From Microbacterium sufflavum (GTDB lineage Bacteria > Actinomycetota > Actinomycetes > Actinomycetales > Microbacteriaceae), in the NCBI RefSeq assembly GCF_023091155.1, contig NZ_JAHWXK010000001.1, forward strand, positions 2,542,001 through 2,606,000: DNA of 64,000 nt. Direction: 5' to 3'. Below the pieces are notes generated by a model. That model had not been told where the DNA came from, made no database searches, and was given only the letters and a program-made list of their open reading frames with translations. Shown here one piece after another: positions 1 through 8,521 of the stretch (its first letter is position 1; each line of letters starts with the position of its first letter). The translations under genes were made by a program, and so were the position numbers.

Positions 1-143
1 TGAACGGTGTTCTCGCGGGCGATGCGCCCGCTAACGTGGAGGTCATGGTCTTGTCGCAGCGCCCGATCGGCGTCTCCGTTCCGCTCTGCCCCTCGAAGGG
101 CCCCGGTGCGAGCGAGGGGATCGTGTTCCACTACGATGTGTGA
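1..143 (+). CDS. C-terminal end of an unidentified protein (partial)
   Basis: An open frame enters from the left edge, with codons starting at position 3, and ends at TGA 141-143. It encodes about 46 residues. The visible tail is mixed hydrophobic and polar with one Cys and ends in HYDV; I see no membrane segment or motif that names a family. Its end lies about 50 bases before the PP2C phosphatase, so it may be co-transcribed with that gene. The product is not recognised. Confidence 0.5.
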   Translation, partial: NGVLAGDAPANVEVMVLSQRPIGVSVPLCPSKGPGASEGIVFHYDV

Positions 144-190
144 GTATCCTGCGACCGCCCTTTCCGCCGCAGGTCCATCGGAGGCAGCAC

Positions 191-985
191 GTGGCTGAGA
201 CGAAGACGCACACCGTCACGGTTGCGGGACGCCCGCTGCTGCTCTCGTGGTCGGGTGTCACGGATCAGGGCCGTCGCCGTGAGACCAACCAGGACGCGTT
301 CCTCGCGGAGTTCCCCCTCTTCATCGTCGCCGACGGAATGGGCGGGCACGCGGGAGGCGAGATCGCAAGCCAAAGCACCGTGTCCCGCCTGCAGGCCGCG
401 GTCGTCGCGGGCGACATCTCGCATCGCACGATCGAAGAGGCTCTCGCCCGCGCCGTCGACGACATCGCGGAGCACCCGGAGACCACCGACGAGGGAACCG
501 GGACCACGCTCACGGGCGTCTACCTGGACGACGGCGGAGACCAGGCGCAGTGGGTCGCGCTGAACATCGGCGACTCGCGGGTCTATCTCCTGCGCGATGA
601 CCGGCTCGTGCAGGTGACCACGGACCACTCGGTGGTGCAGGAGCTGATCGCAGCGGGGAAGCTCAGCCCGGAGGAGGCCGAGGGCCACCCCTACAGCAAC
701 GTCATCACGCGCGCGGTGGGCGCCAGCGAGCTCACCGCTCCGGACTATGTCACCATCGACCTGCGTCCGGGCGACCGGTTCGTGATCTGCTCCGACGGAC
801 TCACCAAGGAGCTGACCGACTACGGCATCCAGCATTTCCTGCGGGAGAACTCCGATCCGGCCGCGTGCGTCGACGCCATGCTCGCTGCGGCTCTCGACAA
901 CGGTGGTCGCGACAACGTGACGCTCATCGTGTTGCAGGTGAGCGACCCCCAGTCCTCCTCCCCAGAGGGGGACACCGCGGAGTAG
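191..985 (+). CDS. PP2C-family Ser/Thr protein phosphatase (PstP-like)
   Basis: Metal-dependent protein phosphatase of about 264 residues, cytosolic, with no membrane segment. Family motifs occur in order: SGVTDQGRRRETNQD near residue 22, DGMGGH near 48, GTGTT near 103, GDSRVY, SDGLT near 200 and GGRDN near 238. The Asp residues of these motifs bind the two catalytic Mn/Mg ions. GTG 191 is chosen because GGAGG lies six bases upstream; an in-frame GTG at 140 would add 17 Arg/Pro-rich residues and overlap the preceding stop. In actinobacteria this family reverses Ser/Thr kinase signalling, and the kinases and FHA partners are often close by, here perhaps left of the window. An FtsK-like ATPase follows after 13 bases. 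Confidence 0.9.
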   Translation: MAETKTHTVTVAGRPLLLSWSGVTDQGRRRETNQDAFLAEFPLFIVADGMGGHAGGEIASQSTVSRLQAAVVAGDISHRTIEEALARAVDDIAEHPETTDEGTGTTLTGVYLDDGGDQAQWVALNIGDSRVYLLRDDRLVQVTTDHSVVQELIAAGKLSPEEAEGHPYSNVITRAVGASELTAPDYVTIDLRPGDRFVICSDGLTKELTDYGIQHFLRENSDPAACVDAMLAAALDNGGRDNVTLIVLQVSDPQSSSPEGDTAE

Positions 986-998
986 TCACTCCGACGCT

Positions 999-3794
999 GT
1001 GGACAGCAGGCTCTCTGCTGTCACGGAGCGGTGCACTGGGGAGATGGACCCGTCTCCCCTCGTCATTCCTTCCGCGCCCGCGCCGCCGCGCCGTACCTCG
1101 CTGCCTTATCTCGCGGGAATCGTCCCGGTTGGGATGGGGGTGGCGCTGTGGCTCACCACAGGGTCGGTGCAGTCGCTGTGGTTCGCCGCACTCGGTCCCC
1201 TCATGATGCTCGCTTCGGTGGCCGACGCCGCGAGGACGCGACGGCACGATCGACGGCGTGAGGCGGACAGGGTGGAGGCCGAGTGGCGCGCGGTCGAGGA
1301 TGCGCTCGCCCGTCGTCACGCCGAGGAGCGGGCCCAGCTCGAGTCGCGCCACCCGGACGTCGCCGCGTGCGTCGCAGAACCGCCGCTTCGTGGGACGGAT
1401 CCGATCGCTGCCGACACCGAGATGACCGTGGGTCGCGGTGTGCGTGTCAGCGCCGTGCGCACGACGGGTGGGGAGGGCGATCGAGCAGAGGCGTTCCGCG
1501 CGCGATGCGCCGAGCTCGATGACGCACCGGTCGTGGTGCGGCTCGGCGGGGGCGTCTGCGTCCGAGGCCAGGCCCCGGTCGCAGCCGCGGCGGCACGAGC
1601 TCTGGTCGCGCAGCTCTGCCTCCGCTTCGGGCCGGCGCAACTGGCGCTCGTCGGCGAGGAGCTGGCGTCGTCCGGCCTGACCACGGCGGCTCACGCGGTG
1701 CGGGCGCGCCGGGGAGCCTTCCGGGTGGGGTGGGGCACGCTCGGAGCGCCCGTCGCGGCAGATGCGGTGATCTGGACGGCGGCTCCCGACGCCGAGGTGC
1801 CGTCGGGGATCACGACCGTGCTCGACGTGGTCGAGCCGGGGGCCGCATCGCTGCGTACGCCGGAGGGCGTGACCGAGGTCGCGGTCGAGTGCCTGTCGCG
1901 ACCGCAGGCAGAACTGGTCGCCTCGGCGACGGGCGAGCCGTCGGACACGCATGCGGAGCTCCCGCTCAGCGTGCCGCTGGCTGACGTGATCGTCTCAGAG
2001 GCAGGTGATGGTCTCGCGGTCGTGGTGGGCCGTGACGCCCGGGGTACCGACATCGCGGTCGATCTGGTGGAGCACGGACCGCACGCGATCGTCACCGGCA
2101 TGACCGGCGCGGGCAAGAGCGAACTGCTCGTGACCTGGGTTGCGGCGATGTGTGCAGCGTACGGACCGGATCGGGTGACGTTCGTGCTGGCCGACTTCAA
2201 GGGTGGGACGGCGTTCGAGCCGCTTCGCGCTCTCCGCCAGGTGTCGGCGGTGATCACGGACCTCGACGACGAGGGTGCGCGCCGGGGTGTCTTGAGCCTG
2301 CGGGCGGAGATGCGACGACGGGAGGCCGCCCTCGCCGCGGCCGGCGTTCGTGACGTGTCAGAGGCCGACCTGCCACGCCTGGTGATCGTGGTCGACGAGT
2401 TCGCCGCCCTGCTCCTCGAGCACGCCGACCTCGGCGACGTGTTCATCGACATCGCTGCGCGCGGCCGCGCCCTGGGGATGCACCTGGTCCTCGGGACGCA
2501 GCGTGCGGGCGGCGTGATCCGTGACGCCCTGGCGGCGAACTGCCCGCTGCGGATCAGCCTGCGGGTCGCAGATCCCGCGGACAGCAGGGCCGTGATCGGG
2601 ACGGACGGCGCGGCGCTGCTCGATGGGGGGCCGGAGGGGCGCGGCTGTGCGCTCGTGCGTCGACCGCAGGATGCGGAGCCGCAGCTCGTGCGCGTCGCGC
2701 TGACCGGTCCCGGAGACCTGCGGCGTGCAGCGACGCGCTGGAGCCAGGCGGTTCCGGCTGTCAGCCCCTGGCTCCCGCCGTTGCCGCGACGCATCGATCT
2801 CGCAGACCTTCGTGGCGCGGATCACGACGGCAGCGACGACGCCGGGGGAGACGCGGTGGTGCTCGGTCTCGCCGACGACCCGCAGCGACAGCGGCAGCCT
2901 CGGGAGCTCCTGCGTCCGGGACGTGAGCGCGGGCTCGCCGTGGTCGGCGCTCCGGGCAGCGGACGCACGGCGCTCGTGCGCGCGGTGGCGGCCCAGCGCC
3001 ATGATGCCCTGCTGTTCCCCTCCGATGCGGAAAGCGCGGTGGACCTGCTCGCGGCGTGGGTCAGGGGTGACACGGAGATCCCCGAGCTCGTGCTGTGCGA
3101 CGACATCGACGCGCTGCACGCCGAGCTCCCCGTCGAGTACGCACAGGAGTTCGCGCAGCGGTGGGAGCAGTCGCTGCGCCTGTCACCTTCGACGACCTGG
3201 ATCCTCACGGCCGCACGGGCATCGGGTCCCTTGGGCCGTGTGCTCGACGCGCTGCCCCGTCGAGCGCTTCTACGCGCGGCGTCGCGCGTCGAGCACCTCG
3301 CAGCGGGTGGCGAGACGTCGGGGTTCGTGCGGGACCGACCGCCGGGACGCGCGGTGCTCGACGGGCGGGAGGTGCAGTTCGCCTGGGCGGACGAGCGGCC
3401 GAGGCAGTCCGCTGCCTCCTCGACGGAGATCTGGGCACCGGCGAGGCCGGTCGTGGCGCTGGTCACGGCGGGCGCGTCGGACGCGGTGGGCGCACTCCGC
3501 GCGGCGCGCCCGGAGTGGGACGTGCGGACGGCCGGGAGCGACGTGCCGACGACCGCGAGCCCGTGCATCCTGATGGCCGACGCGGAGGGCTGGCAGCGGC
3601 AGTGGGCCCTGTGGCAGCAGATCCGCGCCGAGGGCGAGGTCCTGGTCCGCGCGGAGCGTCCGTCCGATCTGCGCCAGCTAGTCGGTGTGCGCGACCTCCC
3701 GCCGTTCGCCCGGCTGCATCAGGGGCGCGCGTGGTCGGTGGTGGGGGACCGCGCGCCGCGGCGGGTCGTCGTGCCGGGGCTCGGGTCGCGGTGA
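999..3794 (+). CDS. FtsK/SpoIIIE (EccC-like) membrane ATPase with two P-loop domains
   Basis: Large ATPase of up to 931 residues. Two hydrophobic segments lie near residues 37-73. The first P-loop GMTGAGKS is near 367-374, with Walker B LVIVVDEFAA near 462-470 and an FtsK-type GTQRAGG segment after it. A second, weaker nucleotide domain has P-loop GAPGSGRT near 650 and LCDDID near 698. The order TM pair plus tandem ATPases is that of EccC, the motor of type VII secretion, rather than of the DNA pump FtsK, which has four TMs and a gamma domain. No WXG100 substrate gene or other Ecc component lies in the window. The start is uncertain: GTG 999 or ATG 1044, neither with a good ribosome binding site. 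It follows the PP2C gene closely, so it may be co-transcribed with it. Confidence 0.8.
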   Translation: MDSRLSAVTERCTGEMDPSPLVIPSAPAPPRRTSLPYLAGIVPVGMGVALWLTTGSVQSLWFAALGPLMMLASVADAARTRRHDRRREADRVEAEWRAVEDALARRHAEERAQLESRHPDVAACVAEPPLRGTDPIAADTEMTVGRGVRVSAVRTTGGEGDRAEAFRARCAELDDAPVVVRLGGGVCVRGQAPVAAAAARALVAQLCLRFGPAQLALVGEELASSGLTTAAHAVRARRGAFRVGWGTLGAPVAADAVIWTAAPDAEVPSGITTVLDVVEPGAASLRTPEGVTEVAVECLSRPQAELVASATGEPSDTHAELPLSVPLADVIVSEAGDGLAVVVGRDARGTDIAVDLVEHGPHAIVTGMTGAGKSELLVTWVAAMCAAYGPDRVTFVLADFKGGTAFEPLRALRQVSAVITDLDDEGARRGVLSLRAEMRRREAALAAAGVRDVSEADLPRLVIVVDEFAALLLEHADLGDVFIDIAARGRALGMHLVLGTQRAGGVIRDALAANCPLRISLRVADPADSRAVIGTDGAALLDGGPEGRGCALVRRPQDAEPQLVRVALTGPGDLRRAATRWSQAVPAVSPWLPPLPRRIDLADLRGADHDGSDDAGGDAVVLGLADDPQRQRQPRELLRPGRERGLAVVGAPGSGRTALVRAVAAQRHDALLFPSDAESAVDLLAAWVRGDTEIPELVLCDDIDALHAELPVEYAQEFAQRWEQSLRLSPSTTWILTAARASGPLGRVLDALPRRALLRAASRVEHLAAGGETSGFVRDRPPGRAVLDGREVQFAWADERPRQSAASSTEIWAPARPVVALVTAGASDAVGALRAARPEWDVRTAGSDVPTTASPCILMADAEGWQRQWALWQQIRAEGEVLVRAERPSDLRQLVGVRDLPPFARLHQGRAWSVVGDRAPRRVVVPGLGSR

Positions 3795-3804
3795 GGCTGG
3801 TGCG

Positions 3805-4800
3805 TCAGAGGCCGGCGCCGGGGCGGACCGTTCCCACGCGGGCACCGCCCCCGAGCACGTCGAGCGGGAGGGCCTCCGCGAGACCGGCCACGTCGGTGTC
3901 GCTCAGAGAGCCCGCGCGAGCCAGGAGGGTGGCGGCGACGATGGTGGACGCGCGCGCGGCGCCGTCGAGCATCTTCAGGGCCGCGGTCGTCCCGTCCGGC
4001 GCCACCATCACCATGACGCCCTCCGCGCCGCCCTTGGTGAAGACGCCGAGACGCTCGGTCGCGATGGTGTCGGGGCGGCCGGGCCCTTCGACGGTCCAGG
4101 GGTTCTCGCGCACCGCGCGGACGAGCGACCCGGCCACGCGGTGCAGCGCGAACGGCGAACGGTCGGACGCGGTGCCGATGCGGTGGATCGCGCGCGCGAG
4201 CCCGGTGAGGGTGAGCGCATGCACCGGAGCGCCGCAGCCGTCGATGGAGGTGTGCGCGATCTTCTCCCCGGTGAGGCGCTCGACGACCTCCCGGATGTGA
4301 GCCTGCAGCGGATGCGCGGGGTCGAGGTATCCGGCGGTCGGCCAGCCGGTGGCCACGCAGGCCCGCAGCATCGCGGCGTGCTTGCCCGAGCAGTTCATGC
4401 GGACGCGCGCCTCCTGGCCGTGTTCGCGCACCAGCTCGTCGCGGGTCGCGGAGTCGCCCGGCCAGGCCGGAGGGCACGCGAGGTCGTCTTCCGTCAGGCC
4501 CCCGGCGGTGAGGATGTCGCGCACCACCGCGGCGTGCCGGTCCGTGCCCGTGTGGCTCGCCGTGGCGAGGGCGAGCTGTTCGCCCTCCAGCGGTGCGCCG
4601 GCGGTGATGCACGCCACGGCCTGCAGCGGCTTGAGACTCGACCGCGGGAGGATGAGCGCGTCGGCGTTGCCGTGTCGCGCGATCACCTCGCCGTCGGGCG
4701 AGAGCACCACCGCGGCGCCGGCGTGACGTGACTCGATGAATCCGCTCCGTTCGACGACGGCGAGCTCGACGGAATCCTGAACGGTGAGTGTCTCCAGCAC
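3805..4800 (-). CDS. L-asparaginase, AnsA/asparaginase II family (PF06089 type)
   Basis: 331-residue enzyme of the Rhizobium etli AnsA-like asparaginase family, which converts L-Asn to Asp and ammonia and is unrelated to the E. coli type I/II enzymes. Visible motifs are the SSLK element at residues 54-57 (family SxxK), TASHTG near 81, MNCSGKHAAM near 134 and DGCGAP near 187; the two Cys of the last motifs are metal-site residues in characterised members. The length is normal for the family. There is no signal peptide, so it is probably cytosolic. GTG start at 4800 is supported by a leaderless-type -10 (TAGGCT) six bases upstream. Its 3' end faces the FtsK-like gene with only 10 bases between the stops. 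Confidence 0.88.
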   Translation of the reverse strand: MLETLTVQDSVELAVVERSGFIESRHAGAAVVLSPDGEVIARHGNADALILPRSSLKPLQAVACITAGAPLEGEQLALATASHTGTDRHAAVVRDILTAGGLTEDDLACPPAWPGDSATRDELVREHGQEARVRMNCSGKHAAMLRACVATGWPTAGYLDPAHPLQAHIREVVERLTGEKIAHTSIDGCGAPVHALTLTGLARAIHRIGTASDRSPFALHRVAGSLVRAVRENPWTVEGPGRPDTIATERLGVFTKGGAEGVMVMVAPDGTTAALKMLDGAARASTIVAATLLARAGSLSDTDVAGLAEALPLDVLGGGARVGTVRPGAGL

Positions 4801-4806
4801 TCCACC

Positions 4807-4812
4807 AGCCTA
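4807..4812 (-). promoter_or_regulatory. Leaderless-type -10 of the asparaginase gene
   Basis: On the minus strand TAGGCT lies exactly six bases before the GTG start at 4800. This fits a transcript that begins at the start codon. No clear -35 is seen. Confidence 0.6.
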
Positions 4813-4885
4813 GTGCCGGTGGTCCCGCGGCCTCGGGGTCCCCGCGGAGGGTCGCGACGTCGGCGGCACCTGGCAGACTGAGCGC

Positions 4886-5383
4886 ATGGCAGAGCACACC
4901 ACGTCGCGTCCGCTCGGTGAACACCGCTACGCTCTCACAACTACGTGGACGGGCAACTCCGGCACCGGAACGAGCGGATACCGCGACTATCGCCGCGACG
5001 TCACGATCGAGATCGAGGGCAAGCCCGCGCTGCTGGCCTCGTCCGACAAGCCGTTCCGCGGAGACCCCTCCCGCTGGAACCCCGAAGACCTCCTGCTGGC
5101 CTCGCTCTCCGAGTGCCACCTGCTGTCGTATCTGCACGCCTGCGTCACCGCCGGCGTCGTGGTCGTCTCCTACCGCGACAGCGCGCGCGGGCTGATGCGC
5201 GAGAACGGGGCAGGAGGGGGATCGTTCGTCGAGGTGACGCTCTCCCCGGAGGTCGTGGTCGCCGATCCGTCCATGATCGAGGCGGCAGAGCGGGCGCACG
5301 CCCAGGCGAGCGAGTGGTGCTTCATCGCGAACTCGGTCAACTTCCCGGTGCGGCACGAGGCCACGGTCACCGCGAGCGTGTGA
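4886..5383 (+). CDS. OsmC/Ohr-family peroxiredoxin-like protein
   Basis: 165-residue protein of the OsmC fold. The two Cys expected of the family are present: Cys77 in LLLASLSECHLLSYL on the central helix, and a second in ASEWCFIANSVNFPV near 144. In the family these reduce organic hydroperoxides, with dihydrolipoamide-type reductants. The AH..CFIANS context resembles the YhfA-like branch more than classical Ohr, so the substrate is uncertain. ATG 4886 has CAGACT six bases upstream, a weak version of the leaderless -10 seen elsewhere here. It is divergent from the asparaginase gene, sharing an 85-base control region. Confidence 0.85.
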   Translation: MAEHTTSRPLGEHRYALTTTWTGNSGTGTSGYRDYRRDVTIEIEGKPALLASSDKPFRGDPSRWNPEDLLLASLSECHLLSYLHACVTAGVVVVSYRDSARGLMRENGAGGGSFVEVTLSPEVVVADPSMIEAAERAHAQASEWCFIANSVNFPVRHEATVTASV

Positions 5384-5482
5384 CCCCCGCGGCGGAGGAG
5401 CAACCGCTGTCGGACTCCTCGCTCGGGAAGGGACACGTCGTCGCCGCTACCGGGAGGGTCCGGGGTTCACGCTCAGCGCTAC

Positions 5483-6262
5483 TCAGCGGCGCTCGTGCGG
5501 GAGCGCCTGCTTGATCTTCTCGATGGTGCCCTGGGCCGGAGCCTCGTTGTAGGTGCCCGCCAGCTCCTGACCGGACAGGGCATGGATCGCGGCCATGATC
5601 TCGTCGGTCGCGAGCCGCCGTGCGCGTCCGCTGGTAGCGGGTCCGTGGGGGGACAGGTCGAGCGGCTCGCCGAACCGCACCGTCACGCGTTCGGAGAGCG
5701 TCGGCATCTTCGCGCCCACCGGCATCACCTTGTCGGTGCCGATCAGTCCCACCGGGACCACCGGTGCGCCCGTCTGCAGGGCCAGGAACGCCACGCCTGT
5801 CCGGCCCTTGTATAGGCGACCGTCGGTGGAACGGGTCCCCTCGGGGTACAGCGCGACCGCGAGGCCCTCCTCGAGCAGCTGCCGCTGCAGATCGAGCGCG
5901 TCGAGTGCGGCCTGACCAGCGCCGCGCCGGACGGGGATCGCGCCGATCGCCTCGAAGAAGGTCTTGGTGAGCCGGCCGCTGAATCCGGTCCCCTCGAAGT
6001 AGCTCGACTTCGCAAGGAAGTGCACGGGTCGCGGTGCCGCGACCGGGATGGCGATCGAGTCGATGAACGACAGGTGGTTGCTCGCGAAGATCACCGGACC
6101 GGTGGTGGGGACGTTCTCGCGGCCCTCGATGCGGGGACGGTAGATCAGCCGCGCGAGCGGGGCGATCAGGCTGCGACCGAGCGCGTACGTGAAGCCCGCA
6201 TGGCGCGGCTTCGGCGTGTCCTCTGAGGCGGGTTCGGGCTCGACGGACTGCTCAGAGGTCAT
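5483..6262 (-). CDS. Lysophospholipid acyltransferase family protein (PlsC-like)
   Basis: 259-residue 1-acyl-glycerol-phosphate acyltransferase type enzyme of phospholipid synthesis. The catalytic NH-x4-D box is NHLSFID at 62-68, with the Asp at 68, and the substrate-binding YPEGTRS is at 139-145. A further conserved block, GAPVVPVGLIG, follows near 165. The protein is membrane-associated rather than clearly membrane-spanning. ATG 6262 is chosen over a much longer upstream frame because TATCCT lies six bases before it (leaderless pattern) and similarity to the family begins soon after. The reading frame continues upstream to about 6901, but that extension is composition-driven. Confidence 0.87.
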   Translation of the reverse strand: MTSEQSVEPEPASEDTPKPRHAGFTYALGRSLIAPLARLIYRPRIEGRENVPTTGPVIFASNHLSFIDSIAIPVAAPRPVHFLAKSSYFEGTGFSGRLTKTFFEAIGAIPVRRGAGQAALDALDLQRQLLEEGLAVALYPEGTRSTDGRLYKGRTGVAFLALQTGAPVVPVGLIGTDKVMPVGAKMPTLSERVTVRFGEPLDLSPHGPATSGRARRLATDEIMAAIHALSGQELAGTYNEAPAQGTIEKIKQALPHERR

Positions 6263-6268
6263 CAGAGC

Positions 6269-6274
6269 AGGATA
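6269..6274 (-). promoter_or_regulatory. Leaderless-type -10 of the plsC-like gene
   Basis: TATCCT on the minus strand, six bases before ATG 6262. It argues against the longer upstream frame as the real start. Confidence 0.55.
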
Positions 6275-6385
6275 CTCCCGGCCCCATGCCGACGTGGGAA
6301 TGAAGACTCGCGCCGTACCTCCCAGGGAGGGCAAAGGGCGATGGGGCAGGATGGAGTGTCCCGCCCGCGATCCCGAGGTCTCACT

Positions 6386-7348
6386 GTGCGCAAGCGTCCG
6401 CTCATCGTCCTGTCCACCGTCGCCGCGGCGACCCTCCTGCTCGCCGGCTGCTCCGGCAGCGGTTCGCCGGAGAGCTCGGGCACCCCCGACCCGTCCGCTT
6501 CGAGTGGGTGTCTGCTCGACGCGCAGCCGGGCAAGACCTCGGATTCCATTGACGTTCAGGGCGAGGGACTCGATGCCGTCGTCAAAGTGCCAGCTGATGC
6601 GGCCTTCGCCGATGTGGAGCGAACGGTGATCGCTGAGGGCACAGGTGACGAAGTCGTCGCGAATGACCTCGTCGGGGTGAAGTACCAGATCGTGGAAGCG
6701 TCGACAGGTGAAGTCGTCGATTCCTCGGCACGAAGCGAGGGTGGTGAGGCTCCCGTCCTTCTCGACCAGAACAGTGCATCTCTCTTCATCGCCGCTCTCG
6801 AGTGCCAGCCGATCGGAACGCAGGTCGTCCTCGCCCTTCCAGGCGAGGTCTTCGGCGAGGGCGGGACGAACAAGGTCGTGTACGCAGAGGCCGTCGAGCA
6901 ACTGCCCGAGGTCGCCACCGGCACGCCGGTCGACCCGACCCCCGGCATGCCCGAGGTGAAGCTGGACGACGACGGCAAGCCCAGCATCACGATCCCGGAC
7001 GGCGATGCGCCGGCCGAGACCCAGGTCGCCGTGCTCAAGCAGGGTGACGGAGCGACGGTCGCCTCGGGCGACCTGGTCGTCGTGCAGTACCTCGGGGTCA
7101 AGTGGTCCGACGGCAAGGAGTTCGACTCGAGCTGGAGTCGCGACGCGGCGCCGGCGCAGTTCCAGACCACGGGAGTGGTCACCGGATTCCGGAAGGCGCT
7201 CGAAGGTCAGAAGGTCGGCTCGCAGGTGCTCGTCGTGATGCCCCCGTCCGACGGCTACGGTGCGAGCGAGGGCAACGAACTGCAGAACGAGAGCCTCGTA
7301 TTCGTCGTCGACATCCTCGCCACGACCCCGGTCCAGGCGCAGCAGTAG
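6386..7348 (+). CDS. FKBP-type peptidyl-prolyl isomerase lipoprotein with two FKBP-like modules
   Basis: 320-residue secreted lipoprotein. The N-terminus is a type II signal: basic VRKRP, a hydrophobic stretch and lipobox LAGC, followed by a Ser/Gly/Pro linker. GTG 6386 has GAGGT about seven bases upstream; an ATG at 6341 would put 15 residues before the basic region. The C-terminal half (about 205-315) is a recognisable FKBP domain: GDLVVVQYLGVKWSDGKEFDSS, then GFRKALEGQKVGSQVLVVMPP and GYG. The first half (about 45-165) follows the same strand order (VGVKYQIVEASTGEVVDSS, PIGTQVVLALPG, FGEGG) but has lost much of the signature and may be a non-catalytic copy. Codon use around 6540-6800 is somewhat less GC-rich than in the second half. 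The role is presumably folding of exported proteins. Confidence 0.85.
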   Translation: MRKRPLIVLSTVAAATLLLAGCSGSGSPESSGTPDPSASSGCLLDAQPGKTSDSIDVQGEGLDAVVKVPADAAFADVERTVIAEGTGDEVVANDLVGVKYQIVEASTGEVVDSSARSEGGEAPVLLDQNSASLFIAALECQPIGTQVVLALPGEVFGEGGTNKVVYAEAVEQLPEVATGTPVDPTPGMPEVKLDDDGKPSITIPDGDAPAETQVAVLKQGDGATVASGDLVVVQYLGVKWSDGKEFDSSWSRDAAPAQFQTTGVVTGFRKALEGQKVGSQVLVVMPPSDGYGASEGNELQNESLVFVVDILATTPVQAQQ

Positions 7349-7373
7349 CGCGGGCGCGACGGCGGCCGTGTCC

Positions 7374-7379
7374 TAGGCT
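7374..7379 (+). promoter_or_regulatory. Leaderless-type -10 of dxr
   Basis: TAGGCT lies six bases before ATG 7386. The same hexamer at the same distance recurs before ispG, truB, mutY and other genes. Confidence 0.6.
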
Positions 7380-7385
7380 GGCGTC

Positions 7386-8468
7386 ATGCGTCGCGTCATC
7401 GTCCTCGGCTCCACCGGTTCCATCGGCACCCAGGCGCTGGACGTGATCCGCGCCAACCCGCGCCGGTTCGAGCTCGTCGGGCTCGCCGCGGGCTCCAACC
7501 GCGAGCTGCTGACAGAGCAGGCGGAGCAGTTCCAGGTGGAGGACACGGCCCTCGGAGCCGTCGAAGCGGAACAGCTCGTGCGGGACGTCGAGGCCGATGT
7601 GGTGCTCAACGCCATCACCGGCTCGATCGGACTCGGCTCCACGCTCGCCGCGCTGCAGGCGGGCCGCACGCTCGCCCTCGCGAACAAGGAGTCGCTGATC
7701 GTCGGGGGAGATCTAGTGCTGGCGGCGGCCGCCCCCGAGCAGATCGTCCCCGTCGACTCCGAGCACTCCGCCCTCGCACAGGCGCTCCGCTCCGGGACGC
7801 ATGACGAGGTGCGACGCCTGGTGGTGACCGCGTCGGGCGGACCGTTCCGCGGACGCACGCGCAGTGAGCTCACCGAGGTCACACCGGGGCAGGCGCTCGC
7901 GCACCCCACCTGGAACATGGGCAGGACGGTCACGACGAACTCCGCCACCCTCGTCAACAAGGGGCTCGAGGTGATCGAGGCGCACCTGCTGTTCGACGTG
8001 GCCTACGACGACATCGAGGTGGTCGTGCACCCGCAGTCGATCGTGCACTCCATGGTCGAGTTCATCGACGGGTCCACCATCGCACAGGCGTCCCCGCCGG
8101 AAATGCGTCTGCCGATCTCCCTCGGCCTGGACTGGCCGCACCGCATCGGCGGCGTGGGTCGACCGCTGGACTGGACGACCGCGAGCTCGTGGACCTTCGA
8201 GCCGCTCGACGGCGAGGCCTTCCCGGCCGTCGCACTCGCCAAGGCGGTCGGACGCGCGGGCGGCACCTTCCCGGCCGTGTACAACGCAGCCAACGAGCAG
8301 GCCGTCGACGCGTTCCACGAGGGACGCCTGTCGTTCCTCGGCATCGTCGACACGATCTCCGCGGTCGTCGACCAGCACGAGGCGCCGAGCACCCTCACGG
8401 TCGAGACGCTCGCAGAGGCCGAGGACTGGGCACGGCGCACGGCCGATCGGCTCATCGCCGCGAGCTGA
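7386..8468 (+). CDS. dxr: 1-deoxy-D-xylulose 5-phosphate reductoisomerase
   Basis: 360-residue IspC/DXR, which makes 2-C-methyl-D-erythritol 4-phosphate with NADPH, the committed step of the MEP isoprenoid pathway. The NADPH loop GSTGSIG is at 8-14, [10 protein letters not shown] near 98-107 and the metal/substrate residues in PVDSEHSA near 118-125, followed by TASGGPFRG and HPTWNMG. The length is slightly short of the E. coli enzyme but normal. A later MEP enzyme gene, ispG, is 6.6 kb downstream; in many actinobacteria dxr, rseP and ispG are adjacent, and here other genes separate them. Confidence 0.96.
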   Translation: MRRVIVLGSTGSIGTQALDVIRANPRRFELVGLAAGSNRELLTEQAEQFQVEDTALGAVEAEQLVRDVEADVVLNAITGSIGLGSTLAALQAGRTLALANKESLIVGGDLVLAAAAPEQIVPVDSEHSALAQALRSGTHDEVRRLVVTASGGPFRGRTRSELTEVTPGQALAHPTWNMGRTVTTNSATLVNKGLEVIEAHLLFDVAYDDIEVVVHPQSIVHSMVEFIDGSTIAQASPPEMRLPISLGLDWPHRIGGVGRPLDWTTASSWTFEPLDGEAFPAVALAKAVGRAGGTFPAVYNAANEQAVDAFHEGRLSFLGIVDTISAVVDQHEAPSTLTVETLAEAEDWARRTADRLIAAS

Positions 8469-8487
8469 CGGCGCGGCCGCCGAGGGC

Positions 8488-8516
8488 GCCCGATGCAGCG
8501 CGGCGCTGCACCGGGC
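8488..8516. terminator. Convergent terminator hairpin between dxr and the MurE-like gene
   Basis: An inverted repeat of about 13 base pairs with one A-C mismatch (GCCCG and TGCAGCG blocks) sits in the 53-base gap between two convergent stops. No T-run follows on either strand, as is common at this GC content. Confidence 0.5.
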
Positions 8517-8521
8517 GGCGG

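Noticed and set aside
6263..6901. Upstream extension of the plsC-like frame by about 210 codons
   Set aside because: It is antisense to the FKBP lipoprotein gene, has no acyltransferase similarity, and a -10 lies just before ATG 6262.
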